DNA of 64,000 nt from Hippophae tibetana. Its lineage: Eukaryota > Streptophyta > Magnoliopsida > Rosales > Elaeagnaceae. The DNA lies in contig CM072807.1 of the NCBI GenBank assembly GCA_037013495.1, positions 7,020,001 through 7,084,000 on the forward strand, written 5' to 3'. This document shows positions 12,001-23,799 of this stretch, piece after piece. The position numbers were made by a program, and so were the translations under genes. Every line of letters starts with the position of its first letter. Within the stretch, counting starts at the first letter, position 1. The notes beneath the pieces are model-generated. The model saw nothing but the letters and a program-made list of their open reading frames with translations. It made no database searches and was not told the origin of the DNA.

Positions 12001-15000
12001 TTTTTTACATTTTATAATAACTTAGTAATCAAATTAATACTTCTTAATTGGTTGAGAGTTATACAAATATTAATAAACTTCTTATATACATGAAAAATTA
12101 ATATTTTTGTTAGTTTTTAAATATGAATATTATCTTTAAAATCATATGAAATACATATCATAAAAGTATATCTTTTATTTTTGAAAGATGATACAATAAA
12201 AATGGATAAGTACCGAAAATATAAAAGATTCTTCGAGATATAAAAAAAAAGATTTTGTAGATATACATTTGAATTTGGGTATAATTAAAAACGTTTTTTT
12301 CTCGAAACATTATCAAACTATTATACTTATTAGTTTTTTTTTTAAATGTCCAATTTTAATATGATTGAATTTTTCAAATATTTTTACTTTTAAATCTATT
12401 AAATATATATATATATATATATATATTATAAAAAAATATGTATATTGTATTTTTTAACATGCAAAAATCATATATTTTTTTTACATTATAAAAAAAAATG
12501 TATATAATTTAAAACCAAAACTCTAATTATAAAAAAGCTTATGCCATATATTTTTTAAAAAAATAAACTTATCACTTAAAAAAAACAAAAATCACATAAA
12601 ATATTAAATCAGTCCAATAGATCCAATAAATATACTGTGTATTTATAGGATAGGAATTTGGAAATCCATTAGTCTTGCACCAAATAGGGAATGATGACTT
12701 TGCTTGATAATTAATGATATTCACGAGGAGTTATTATTTTTATATTCAAAGATATCCATGAGTATGAATGGTATTATTCTTTTGATAAGAAATATGGAAG
12801 AGATTGTTAATATTATTTAAAAAAATAAATTTTTTATTTAATTTTTAAACATAATATTAGTATTATAATTAACATTTTATTTTCTTTTGATAGGTAAGTA
12901 AGTAAATAAGAGGAAAAAACAAAAATTAAAAAGAAAGTAATGTAATAAAAATAAAAGGAATTACACACAAAGTTAAAGGAGACGTAAAGAGATGAAACAT
13001 TTATTAGGTTGAGAGGGACAAAAACGTCTTAAATTGTAAGTTTGATACAACTTTTAAATGATGACACTTGACCACCACTCTCTCACTTTAACTTTGGGAG
13101 GGGACCAAAGGATTTGATACACCCACACCCGATTGTGTTCGAAAGATATTAATAGGTATGCTTTTATTTATTAAATTTAATTATTAAAATATTATTTTAT
13201 ATTAAATATTTGATATTTACAAACAAAAAAAATCTCTTAATATATTAGTTTTTTTTTTAAAAAGCAGTCACTTCATATTTTGTTATAACACTATCTCACT
13301 TATTAAATGAATGATAAATTAAGAAAAAATCATTCATTATTCAATAGATTAGTCTATAAGTAAGTAATTTTATGGTTTTATAGAAATAATATATACTTAT
13401 ATTTTCAATAAAGTTCATGTAGAATAGTTTATAAGTAAGTAATTTAGCACTCTCAACTAATTTTATTAATTACTGTTTTAAAGAAATAATAGATATATTT
13501 TAAATAAAGATCATTATCATTATCATTATTTATTTTCCTAAATATAATTAATTTTTAATTTCATTTTCTTATGTCAGCATATCAAATCAAAGAATAAATA
13601 AATATATATATATATATATTTTACTAAATGAAAAATGAATAACTTCTCATGTAAGTCTGAAAATTAATCATTCAATTTAATCCAAGCTGATGAATGGCCA
13701 ATCTACTTTCCTTCGGTTCACAAGTCCGATTGGTCATCGGTCAAGTCGAGACTAAGATGGGTAAACTTTTGTTTGACGTATACGTTATGGAGAGAGCGTA
13801 TTAGACGTAACACATATTATAAAATTGGTATGACGTGAATTTCCTTCTTATCTTTTATTAAAACAATAAAATTAAAAAAAATTAATATATTTATGATTTG
13901 TGAAGAGATAATCTCTAAGTTTTTAGTACTTTGAGAGACTAAGGCTTTTCGATTAATATCCCAAATGTTCATTCTCCTTTTTTTTATATAATTTAAATAT
14001 TAAAAAACTTAACAAAATAATATAAAAATAATAATTATAATTATGAGATAATTATTATCTATTTCTAAACCTGAATTGTAAATATAAAATAATAATTTGA
14101 TATCGTAACATGGTATTGTTTAATTTATTAGATTTTAAAATATGTTTTTAATCCTAATTTTTGAAATTAAAAAAAGATTAATTAATGATAAAAAATATTA
14201 TTTTAATGATTTTATTATAAAAATATTAATTTTTATTGTTAAATAATGAAAATATGATAAAATATAAATCATTATTAAAAAAAATGAATTTTAGTATTAA
14301 ATTATTTGAGAAAAATAAATAATAATAATAAAAAATTTAAAAATATGTTTTTATTTAAAAATAAAAAAATTATTGATAATAAATAAATATTAAAACGAAT
14401 ATTTTGTAAAAAAATCATATAAATTATAATTTTTTATTATTAAATGATCGAACTTTAAAAATATTATTTATTATAATTTTTTAAAAACTAAGATATTAGA
14501 AAACATATTTTTAAATCTAATAGACTAATCATACAATAAGATTTAATCTAATATTTTTCTTTATATTATAAATATATCATGTAAATTTTTTATTAAAAAT
14601 AAATGATATTTATTAATAATATTGTAACCAACTCATTTGAATTTCATAATTATGTCGACGAAAACCAGTTGTTAGTAATTAATAATATTTTATTAATTAT
14701 ATTAATTTTTCTAATTAATTATACTATTAGTTCTTTTTATTAAGTATTATATATTTGTATTTAAAAAAATAGTTGCATTAGTTATAAATTTTATTAATAT
14801 GTTATTAATGTCATCATTTATTTTAAAAATAATTAATAGATATTACAGTAAAGAAAATAATATCTAAAGCCTCACGGACATCTAAATTAGGAAATAAGAA
14901 AGACTCAAACTTTAATACTATAGAAGAAAATAGAATATGATATATATTTGTTTTTATTTTTATTTATCAAATTTAAATCGTATATTTTTAATTTAATTTT

Positions 15001-16750
15001 TAAAATATTATTTTTTATTAGTAATTTTAAATTATCATATACATTTTATATAAGATAAAAAATGATAGTAAAACGAAAATTTCTTTCTTAAGTTGTTGGT
15101 TTTCTTTGGAAACTTGGGTGAATGTCGAGTTAGTCTTAGGTTTTAGTTTTGTTTTTTAAAAGTTGTAAATTAAATAATAAAAAGAAGTTAGCCCTCGATA
15201 TATTATAGTTGTTAAAAGGGGTCCTTGTCATAGTAAATTCCTATATATGCCCTTTATATTTAACAGCTGTTGAATATTATTGGACCACGATAAGGGTAAA
15301 AGTGCCTAAAAGTCAGTTTGCTCAATAAAAGTGTTCGATTAGTTATTTTTTGTTTTTGGATAAGTGTTATAATATCGTTTTATAATTAAAAAATTGGATT
15401 TTTAGTACTCTTAAAATTAAGAAAAATGTGCTTTTAATCATTTTAAAATTAAAAATGGTCCTTGGTACCTTAATTTTAGAGAACCAAACAACTTTTTTTT
15501 TTTCAATTTTAAGACATATTTTTCAATTCTAAATTACTAAAAGATATATATTTAAAAGGGTTACCTAATTCTTAAAATTGAGTTTTTTAATCTTTTATTT
15601 TTAGGTTATGTTAGTTATAGAATAATAATAATAATATTATGTTTATTTTAACAGTAAAATTAAAATAATTAAAATATTTAAATAAAATTTATAAAATTAT
15701 AAATAAAATAAAATTTAAAAAAATAACTTTTTTTACTTCTAAATGAAAAAAATTAAATGATTATATAAATATGCGAAGAAAATAAAAAATCTTAATATAT
15801 TCTTGAAGGATGTGCGAAAAATGAGCATTCATGTTAACGTTAGAATGTTTTTTATTATAAATTAACAGTTAAAATAAATACAAAAATATCAAAAAAATAT
15901 GACTTTAAGGTATACATATAGGTTATGTAATTCATTACAATGTATAATTTAATAATCTATCTTTTAGATATATATATATCATCTAATTCTTTAAAAATTT
16001 TAATGAACTCTGAACAATCTTTTTTTAAGGATAAATTCAAAAATTTGAAAAAAAAAATAAAAAAAATAATATTTAAATGTATATTAAAAATAAAAAAATT
16101 AGCTGTATAAGGGACAAATTTCATGTTTTTAAAAAATGTTGAAGTTTTTTTTTAATATTTTAGAAAAACAAAAAATATAAAACATAAAAATTTAATATTT
16201 TTGATTTTAAATATAAATTGAATATATTTTTTAATTTTTCATTTAATTTTAGTGTTTTTGATTATTTTTTTACTTTTTGGATATTATTTTTTAAAATTTT
16301 ATATTTGTCATTAAAAATACTATTTTAACTTGATTGAAATTTTTAAAGAATTAAATAACTCAATGTCTTAAAAGATGAAAAATTAAATTTATATTTCAAT
16401 GAATTATATGATTATATGTACATACCTTAAAATATAGAGGATTAAAGTTTATACTTTAAATAGTTATAAAACTTGTAGAAACATTGATTCAATTAGAAAC
16501 TAATGGATTGATTAAATAATACATTTAAAAAAATTAGTGGATTATTTTAACACTTTTAAAAAAATAAATTGAATTTATTAAGTTTAACTAAAATAATATA
16601 TATTTTCTATAAATTTAACTTAAAATCTTATTTCCCTACCTTGGATGACACATTGGGTAGAATGTTTTACCATTCCACGTTATTTTGATTGATATGGACA
16701 TAAAACTTTGACAAATTTGGCACCCCAATTCCAAAATACAGCTAATATAA
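9071..16750. other. AT-rich intergenic DNA, no gene recognised
   Basis: After the HCF244 stop, 7.7 kb of extremely AT-rich DNA holds no ORF with family resemblance. It contains (TA)n microsatellites (for example about 11737-11753, 12406-12427 and 13600-13618) and long A/T homopolymer mixtures. A few less AT-biased islands are present (about 10500-10610, 13010-13140, 13680-13830 and 15080-15330) whose origin I cannot identify. Near 15300-15600 the DNA is rich in imperfect ATTTTAAAATT-type inverted motifs, suggesting a decayed MITE, but no ends could be defined. Confidence 0.6.
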
Positions 16751-16769
16751 TGAAGAACTATTGCATGCT

Positions 16770-18700
16770 AATTACAACTTTTAGGTCGCTTGTAATTTTA
16801 GTTCTCGATCATGACCTTTTTTTTCTTTTTTATTTGCCTTAGCTGCTTTACATATTCATTCAACTCATTGTCAAAATGAGTCAATTTCTCATCCTTATCA
16901 ATTGCCTCTCTTCCCATTTATTAGCCTTGGTAAGGAGCACCACTATCTTGGTTTGAATATAGGCATGGCTCTGTTTCTACTTCTCGAGCTTAGCATTGAA
17001 TTTTTCAATGCATTTTACCCTACTAACCTTGTGCATCAACTAATCCTAAAAAAATGAGAATGAGAGAGATATATGAAAGACTCAAACAATATAATGATTC
17101 GAGGTAACACTTACTTGGAAAATGAAATCACTCACTATAGGAGTAGGATAGATGTCTTCACTTATGACATCAAACTTTTTCTCAACAATCATGTATGAAA
17201 GGTGTCAAACATAATGCTCCATTCGGTCTAGACCTATACCTTTGTAAAGAGGCACAACTCCAATCTCAACTTGGGTTGAGTCTTCAATGGCTCATTTCCC
17301 CAATTCTCGAGCAATTGAAAGGGGTGTTTGTTGGCCCGAGAAAACTAGGATGGATGTTTGGTGGCATGGGAAAGGTGGAGAAAACCTGACCATAACCCCC
17401 AAATCTTGAGGAGAAAAAACAGGCTCTTGAATAACAATGCTCGTGGCCTTTTTCCTTTTAGCCTGGAATGGAGCATCAGGATTGTCTTTGCTTGAGCTTT
17501 TACTCTTTTCTTACTTTTCTAGGAGTATGTGCTCTTTTGATTGACAAATAGAGCAAACAAGACCTTAAAGTAGAACTTTATTATTGAAAAACAAAAAGGA
17601 GAGACGAGTTAGAATATCAAGAAAAAACACATTTATAGAAGCACGAGCTAATAAAAGAATGAGTTGATCCACCATCATCTAGCACTATTTCAAATTTGCC
17701 CTTGAAGTAAGTGAATAGAGTCCTAAGTCAAGTTGGTGCTTGGACCTTACAAATTATTTTGGTTGGAAGGAGAGGAGCCCAATCTTATAAACCTATACGC
17801 TACAAAGCACGATGTTGTTAAAAGTTTTTTCTAGGGAATATACTAGGGAAAATAGTTCTAGATATTGACAAGCCTTTCGTTGGCCTTGGGGCTAAATGTG
17901 GTTATATATGAGGCTATGTTCCTAATCATGAGCTTCGTATCGACCTAATAACTTCTTATGAGCTTCTTATCATTATCAATTGTTTTTCACCGGTCAGAAA
18001 CATAGAAAAAGTATTATTTCCAATTCTTCTCATTCTTTAGAAGCACCATATTTTTTTACCCAATCTCATTTAGCTAGCATGTAAACCCTTCTAGTGTCAA
18101 TATAGTTTTATTTCAACATATATGCATCATTGAATCATACATTTCCAGTTCTATCATTAGGTATTAGTTTTCTAGCGCGAGCTATATCCTCATCAAAAAT
18201 TTCCTAATGAAAGGATACAAGGGAAACCTAAGCCTATGCCAAAGAGCCTTCTTATGAAAAGTTATTTAACCTTCAAGTGAGGTTGCACTGTCCAATGCAT
18301 CTAGGTTAGGGATCATTATGTTAACATATGGAGATATTTATATGTTTTCCTAAGTCTTTTCTTGTCCCTTGGAGTTAAACGATTAGTTAGTACTTTGGCA
18401 TTCCAACCTTTGGTTCGACTTGTTGGTTCCTCGGTCCCCTTTTGTCAAGATTTTTTTCTCTATTCTCCTAAAAATATATTTATGAGTGAGGGACAGTCAA
18501 TCTAATGGTCAGATAAACTATGGTCGAGATGTTCATATGGTAGGGATCTTAGGCATCTCTTTATCCTCAGATGACATGTTTTCCTCCATAACCGAGTCTC
18601 AGCTCACACTTTTCTCTTTATTTGAGTAAGTTGGATATTGGGGAATTTCCAATAAAAAGATGAACCCGAGGAGGGTGAAGGTAGGAATACTCTACCTATT
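16770..18700 (-). mobile_element. gypsy-type gag-like gene fossil (Transposase_28-like), minus strand
   Basis: Base composition rises above the AT-rich surroundings, and the minus strand yields a succession of protein-like pieces in family order. A short acidic start lies near 18.6 kb, then a segment resembling the plant 'putative gypsy type transposon' domain (FPLYPFIRKFL) near 18.2 kb. A basic and proline-rich linker (KRKKATSIV) follows near 17.45 kb, then IYPTPIVSDFI near 17.15 kb, and a charged coiled-coil-like tail near 16.8-17.0 kb. It is a heavily decayed fossil with many breaks. No polymerase domain or LTR was seen around it. The family assignment rests on motif memory. Confidence 0.45.
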
Positions 18701-18949
18701 TCCCTAGTTACTATTTCTTTATGCATGCTTGCTACAAAAGAACAAGAGAAAATAAGATACGAAGAGACAGGGATTTACCTAAGGTCAATGACTGAAAATT
18801 AAGAGAGATTAAGAACAGACCTAAAAAGAAATGAGAATTGGTTAGGTGTGAAGACAGTTCTTTAAAAAGGCGAGCAAATATTTGAAATGTTGAGTTGATA
18901 ATCTTAACACCCGAGCAGGAAAACGATAAGCTATGCAAAAATGACAAGA

Positions 18950-20270
18950 TTGACAGGTTTCTGAAGCATTTATTGGAGCGTGCAAAAATGTTTCAAATTC
19001 GACGGTCGTTTAAACTACTTAACTTTTTACTATTTCATCTCAATTGAAGAACCAAGTTGATAGAGTAAAGGGACTTAATGTTTGAGCATAATGTACAATC
19101 TACAACCCGAACTTTGAGTCATGTTTGCACTTAAAAAATGGATTTTACGAGCGTCTTCATAAGTCTGAAATGCTAAGGATCTATAATCAACTCGTTCTTA
19201 CAATGTTATTGACTTTAGATTAGTTTACGCTTTTACTGTTATATTTTTCTAATATATTGTAACGTATACTTCTATATAATCAACATACTTATATATAATG
19301 TCATATGAATATGGTAACAAGTTAGTCAATTTATTTTTATTTTTTAACTTTTTTTAATTTTTCTTTCTAAATCAGATTATCCCATTATCTCTAAATTACT
19401 GGTAGATTTTGAACGAATATATATTACAAGCTTAGCACACCTTGTATTAATTTATTAGTGAAACTTTTTATTAAAGGGGACAACACTATACCATTATAAT
19501 TAATAATGGTACATCATTTATTAATTATTAGTATTATTAACGGTAAGGATTACATATTTTAAACAGGATTCATTAAAGGAGAATTAAGAAGTGACACATG
19601 ATGTCTCACTTTTTATTTCATAACATTTTTTTGTTGGGAAATAATTGTTTGATTAAGTAAATAATTTTTTTTAATAATCACATGTAATTTAGTTATTTTT
19701 ACTTCATATTTGTAACGGACAAAGTTCTGTGTTTGATTCTCAGCCCACACGTCTTGAAATAATTAAATCGGATAGAATCAAGTTTAATCGATCAATTGAA
19801 GGTCAATCTCATGCCCTGAAAAATAATATAAAATTTGAACCAACATGTTTTTATTTTTTTAGTAAATTATATTTGATATGATTGTGAGAAAGATAAAAGA
19901 AAATAACAGTATATTTGTGTGCATAATTTAAATCTTCAACCGAAGAAAATTTTAAAATAAAAAAATAAGGTCGTGGATATGTTCACTAAAATTAATTTTC
20001 AGATCTTTGGAAGTTCTGGGGCGGGGCTTTCAATCACTGAAACTTCCCTTAAACTATTGTCTAATTTGGATCTACTGTTTTGCTCAGAATTATTTATCCA
20101 TTAATGACAGGTTTGATGAATAGATATTTAAAAGCTAAATATAATTAATTAACAACAAAGACATTAAAATGGATCAAAGTAAAGTGACTTTGAAAACCTG
20201 TAATTTTATTAATAGAAAGAGTAATACATGCTTATATAAAAGAAATAATGATAAAAGAAAAAAACTTGAC
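18950..20270. other. intergenic DNA, nothing recognised
   Basis: AT-rich sequence between the gypsy-type fossil and the copia remnant. A short palindromic tract around ATTATAATTAATAATGG lies near 19.5 kb. No coding or element signature was found. Confidence 0.5.
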
Positions 20271-20272
20271 CT

Positions 20273-23200
20273 GTGTTACCGATCATTTTTATTAACAACT
20301 TGATGTATTTTTATTTTATAAATTTAATTGTTTTTGTTTTTACAATTTTTCCTTTTAAAAAATATTGATTCATTAATATTTATAACTATTTAATTATAAT
20401 TATGTAGGTGAAACGCATGATACCAATGACACGGTTAAAAAAAAAGAATTTGTATTCAATTCAATTCAATTTCTTTTACTATAATTATTATCGTATAGAA
20501 ATTTTAGTATTTTAAGTCTATTTTGTATTTATATATATATATACTCTAAATTATATACCATAATAATTTTTTTTAACTTAACATAATATCAAAGCAAATA
20601 AATTAATAAAAAAAACGCAAACAATTTCAATTCTTTTCTCCCTTTCGTCTCAACGATGTTGCTCGTCACACACCACCACCCTTTCGTATCAACCACCACA
20701 CCACCACTAACCTCAAACATCTCAATCACCTTACACATCACACCAACACCAAGCGCTTTCTCCTAAACATTTTAGTCCATTTTCTTCCTTTCTCTCATCT
20801 CAGTCAGTTTTGTCTAAGAATGGGCAAAAAAACTAAGTTCGGTTTTTATCCAATAAATTTTAGAAACATATACGATTTCAGGTAAAAAACAAACATGAAA
20901 CAATAGGTACAGTTCGAGTACAGTTATACTGATAACTATACTCGCTCGTACTCGAAATTAATTATATTTATTTAATTAAATTATATATTAATTAATAATT
21001 AAGGTTTATTAAGAAATTTTAAAAAATTGGAAAAATGATTTTTTTCAAGGTATTTTTTAATAACTGCCCCAAACCATTACTCGCAGGTAAAAAATAGTCT
21101 CCGAATTGTAATGATTTTTAGACAATTTTAAGTACAGATTTTATAATTCGATTCGAGGATAGTTATATTAAAATTCGTCGCCGCCTATATCGGTGCTCAT
21201 CCTTAGTTCTGTCGCCAGTCATCTCAGACATCTTTCAACCATCTCAACCACCACATTGAAGTTCGTATTAACCCTTCATTCTCAAAAACTTTCATCTCTA
21301 ATGAAGCTTTTTTAAATAGAACACTTAATACTCCAAATCTCATATCAATGTCGTTTCATTCACAAAACCCAACATGAATAAAAATTACGACACTTCAACG
21401 ATGATCTCAATCTCCAACGATGGCCACTCAACATGAACTAGCCAGATCCAACCTCTTGTTTCCATAGTAGTCCATCACTATCTCAATTTCTAGTGTGAAT
21501 AGAAATGGTCAATGATAGTTTCTCATCTCAAGTGATGGGCAGTGAGCATGATATCTCTGTTTTCTCTTGATATTGCTTTTTTTTATAACTACTATTGTTT
21601 ATAGAATACAAATATTATGAATCCGATTATTGTATTTGGATACAAATATTTGTATTAAAAAAATGCACTAAAAAAATTATGCATTTTGTGTGATCTTGCA
21701 TATTATAATCTCTTCCTTAAATGGTTTGCAACTTAATCATATTTATCTTGGTACAAGAATTTTCATAAAAGTTATTAAACTGAATTGAGATAATTTTCCT
21801 ATTTGAAAATGTGGTATTGAGACTTACTTGTTAGGCTATGGTCGTCTCAAATATCTCATAGACATACCATCCTTTGATCAATCATAATATGTCAAATGGA
21901 TACCAAATGATGCTCAAGTGAAAAGTTAGATATGAAATTCCATCGAACTTAAACTTTTGAGTAGATAAGCTGAAGCATTGACCTCAAAAATATTATGGAA
22001 CAAACTTAGTCTTATGTATGGTAGTAAACAAATCATTCTAGTATATATAAGTTATATGCTCGATTGTTTGAGTGTAAACAAAATAGTCGTTCTCTGGTAG
22101 ATTACTTTGATGAGTTAGATAACATTTGGGGATAAATAAATACTTTGCAACCCATAACTAGTAACATTGTTGATCTGATGAAACAATGTGAGATGTTGAG
22201 AACTAGTAAGTTTTTATTGGAACTTGATAGTGTGTATGAATATTCTAAAAATCAAATTTTGGTTGAGTCATCTTTGCCAATTATGGACGAGGAATTTTCA
22301 AGATTACAAAATGTTGGCTCAAACAATCCTTATCATGGTTGTGGATTTGAAAGAGGCTGTAATTAAGGAAATTTTTATTTTCATCATTATCAACACACCA
22401 ATCCTTCATCAGAAAAGTATTAAGACAAGTTTGATAAACTTGAGTGGCCAATCAAGTTTGTCATAAAGATAGTGACTCTCATTCTTCATTCACTACTTCT
22501 CAATTTATGTTGGATTCTAATGCTCATGTTGCCTCTATTATTATCAGCTCTCCATTGGTACCTATAGGTAACTTGCTTATTATTCCTTATCAAATAGAAT
22601 TTAGTGCCCAATCAAGTAATTTCACTATTTTCTCATCAATGTTACCTTGGTGCATTGATTTTGGTATTGCAAAAAGCATGATTGATGATCAGTTTATTTT
22701 TTATACTCTTGAACCCACTTGTAGAGATTCATTTATTACTCTTATTAATGGTTCCAAATCTCGCATTATCAAAATAGGAACAATCATATTAAATATTTGT
22801 TTTTCCTTGCCCTGTACTTTTTTATATTTATAAATTTCCTATGAATCTATTGTCAATTAGTCAAATAACTAGGTTTTTTAATTGTAAAGTCACATTCTTT
22901 CTTTTTTATTGTATTTTTCAAGATCTGGTATCTAAGAAGATGATAGGTGGAAGTTGTAAGGTTAATGGTATTTATTTCTTGTCAAAATCTACTATTCGAA
23001 TTTCAGCATTGTCTATTACTATCAATCGTACTTAATGGAATTATCGCCTTGGATATGCATCTATGTCCATTCTTCATCATATTGGTATCCATCCATCTAG
23101 TTCATCTATTTTAGAGTGAGTTGTGTTAGTTAGGAAAACAACATAGAGTTTCTTTTTTTGCTCGTGTTAATAATGTTTGTTCATATCTTTTTGATTTAGT

Positions 23201-23700
23201 TCATTCAGATATTTAGGGGACTTATATAAATTTTCACAATTTTTGGTTTTAGATATTTTGTTGCTTTTTTATGATCATTCTAAAGTTACTTGGTTTACTT
23301 ATTAAAAGAAAAATCATAATATCCCCTTATGCTTAACACTTTTTATAAATATTTAAAGAATCAGTTTGGTATTAGTACTAAAGTTTTGTAATTAGTTAAT
23401 ATGTTAGATTATTGTTAATCTATTATTTTGAATTTTATCGATTGCATGGAATTTTGTATCACACTTCATATGCTTACACACCTTAGTAGAATGAGGCTGC
23501 TGAAAGAAAAAAAAAACACTTACTTGATATGGCACGTATTATCATCTTTCATATGAGTGTTCTTTCTAAGTTTTTGAAATTTGGAATCATACGCATAAGT
23601 TGTTCTTAGAACGTCACATGATCTAAGTAGGTAACCCTATGCTTGGTAGAAGTAAGAAATTGTTTATTAATTGCACTTTATAGGAAAAAGCACACCGAAT
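20273..23700 (+). mobile_element. decayed Ty1/copia element (5' part)
   Basis: A degraded tRNA-Met primer-binding site (TAATATCAAAGC, 20583-20594) follows an LTR-like end CTTAACA at about 20582. A CACCAC-rich leader comes next, interrupted by a hAT-like insertion (20815-21205). Gag-like sequence lies near 22.0-22.35 kb (VDYFDELDNIW-like, then LVESSLPIMDEEFSRLQ), protease-like sequence near 22.65 kb, the pre-integrase joining motif (NLLSISQI) near 22.85 kb, and integrase-like traces near 23.2-23.6 kb. RT and RNase H were not found. It is an old fossil with many breaks. The left limit (TGTTACC at 20273) is tentative. A CACTA fragment begins just beyond its right end. Confidence 0.65.
20815..21205. 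mobile_element. hAT-like non-autonomous element nested in the copia leader
   Basis: This 391-bp insertion has imperfect terminal inverted repeats: TAAGAATGGGCA on the left, and TAAGGATGAGCA reading inward from the right. It is flanked by an 8-bp direct repeat, GTTTTGTC (20807-20814) and GTTCTGTC (21206-21213), one mismatch. An 8-bp TSD and a RGATGGGCA-type end are hAT hallmarks. The interior carries GTACAGTTCGAGTACAG and related motifs typical of hAT-derived MITEs, and no coding sequence. The flanking CACC/ATCTC-rich leader reads through once it is removed, so it is younger than the copia insertion. Confidence 0.75.
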
Positions 23701-23799
23701 CATTTTGGTAAATAATAATAAGACACAGGGTTATTTTACTATTATTTTTTAAAATAAAATTATTTTTTATTTACTATTAATGATACCTAATTGATATAT

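Noticed and set aside
20640-20780. CACCAC-rich stretch considered as a proline/histidine-rich coding exon
   Set aside because: It falls in the leader after a copia primer-binding site and has no sustained open frame.
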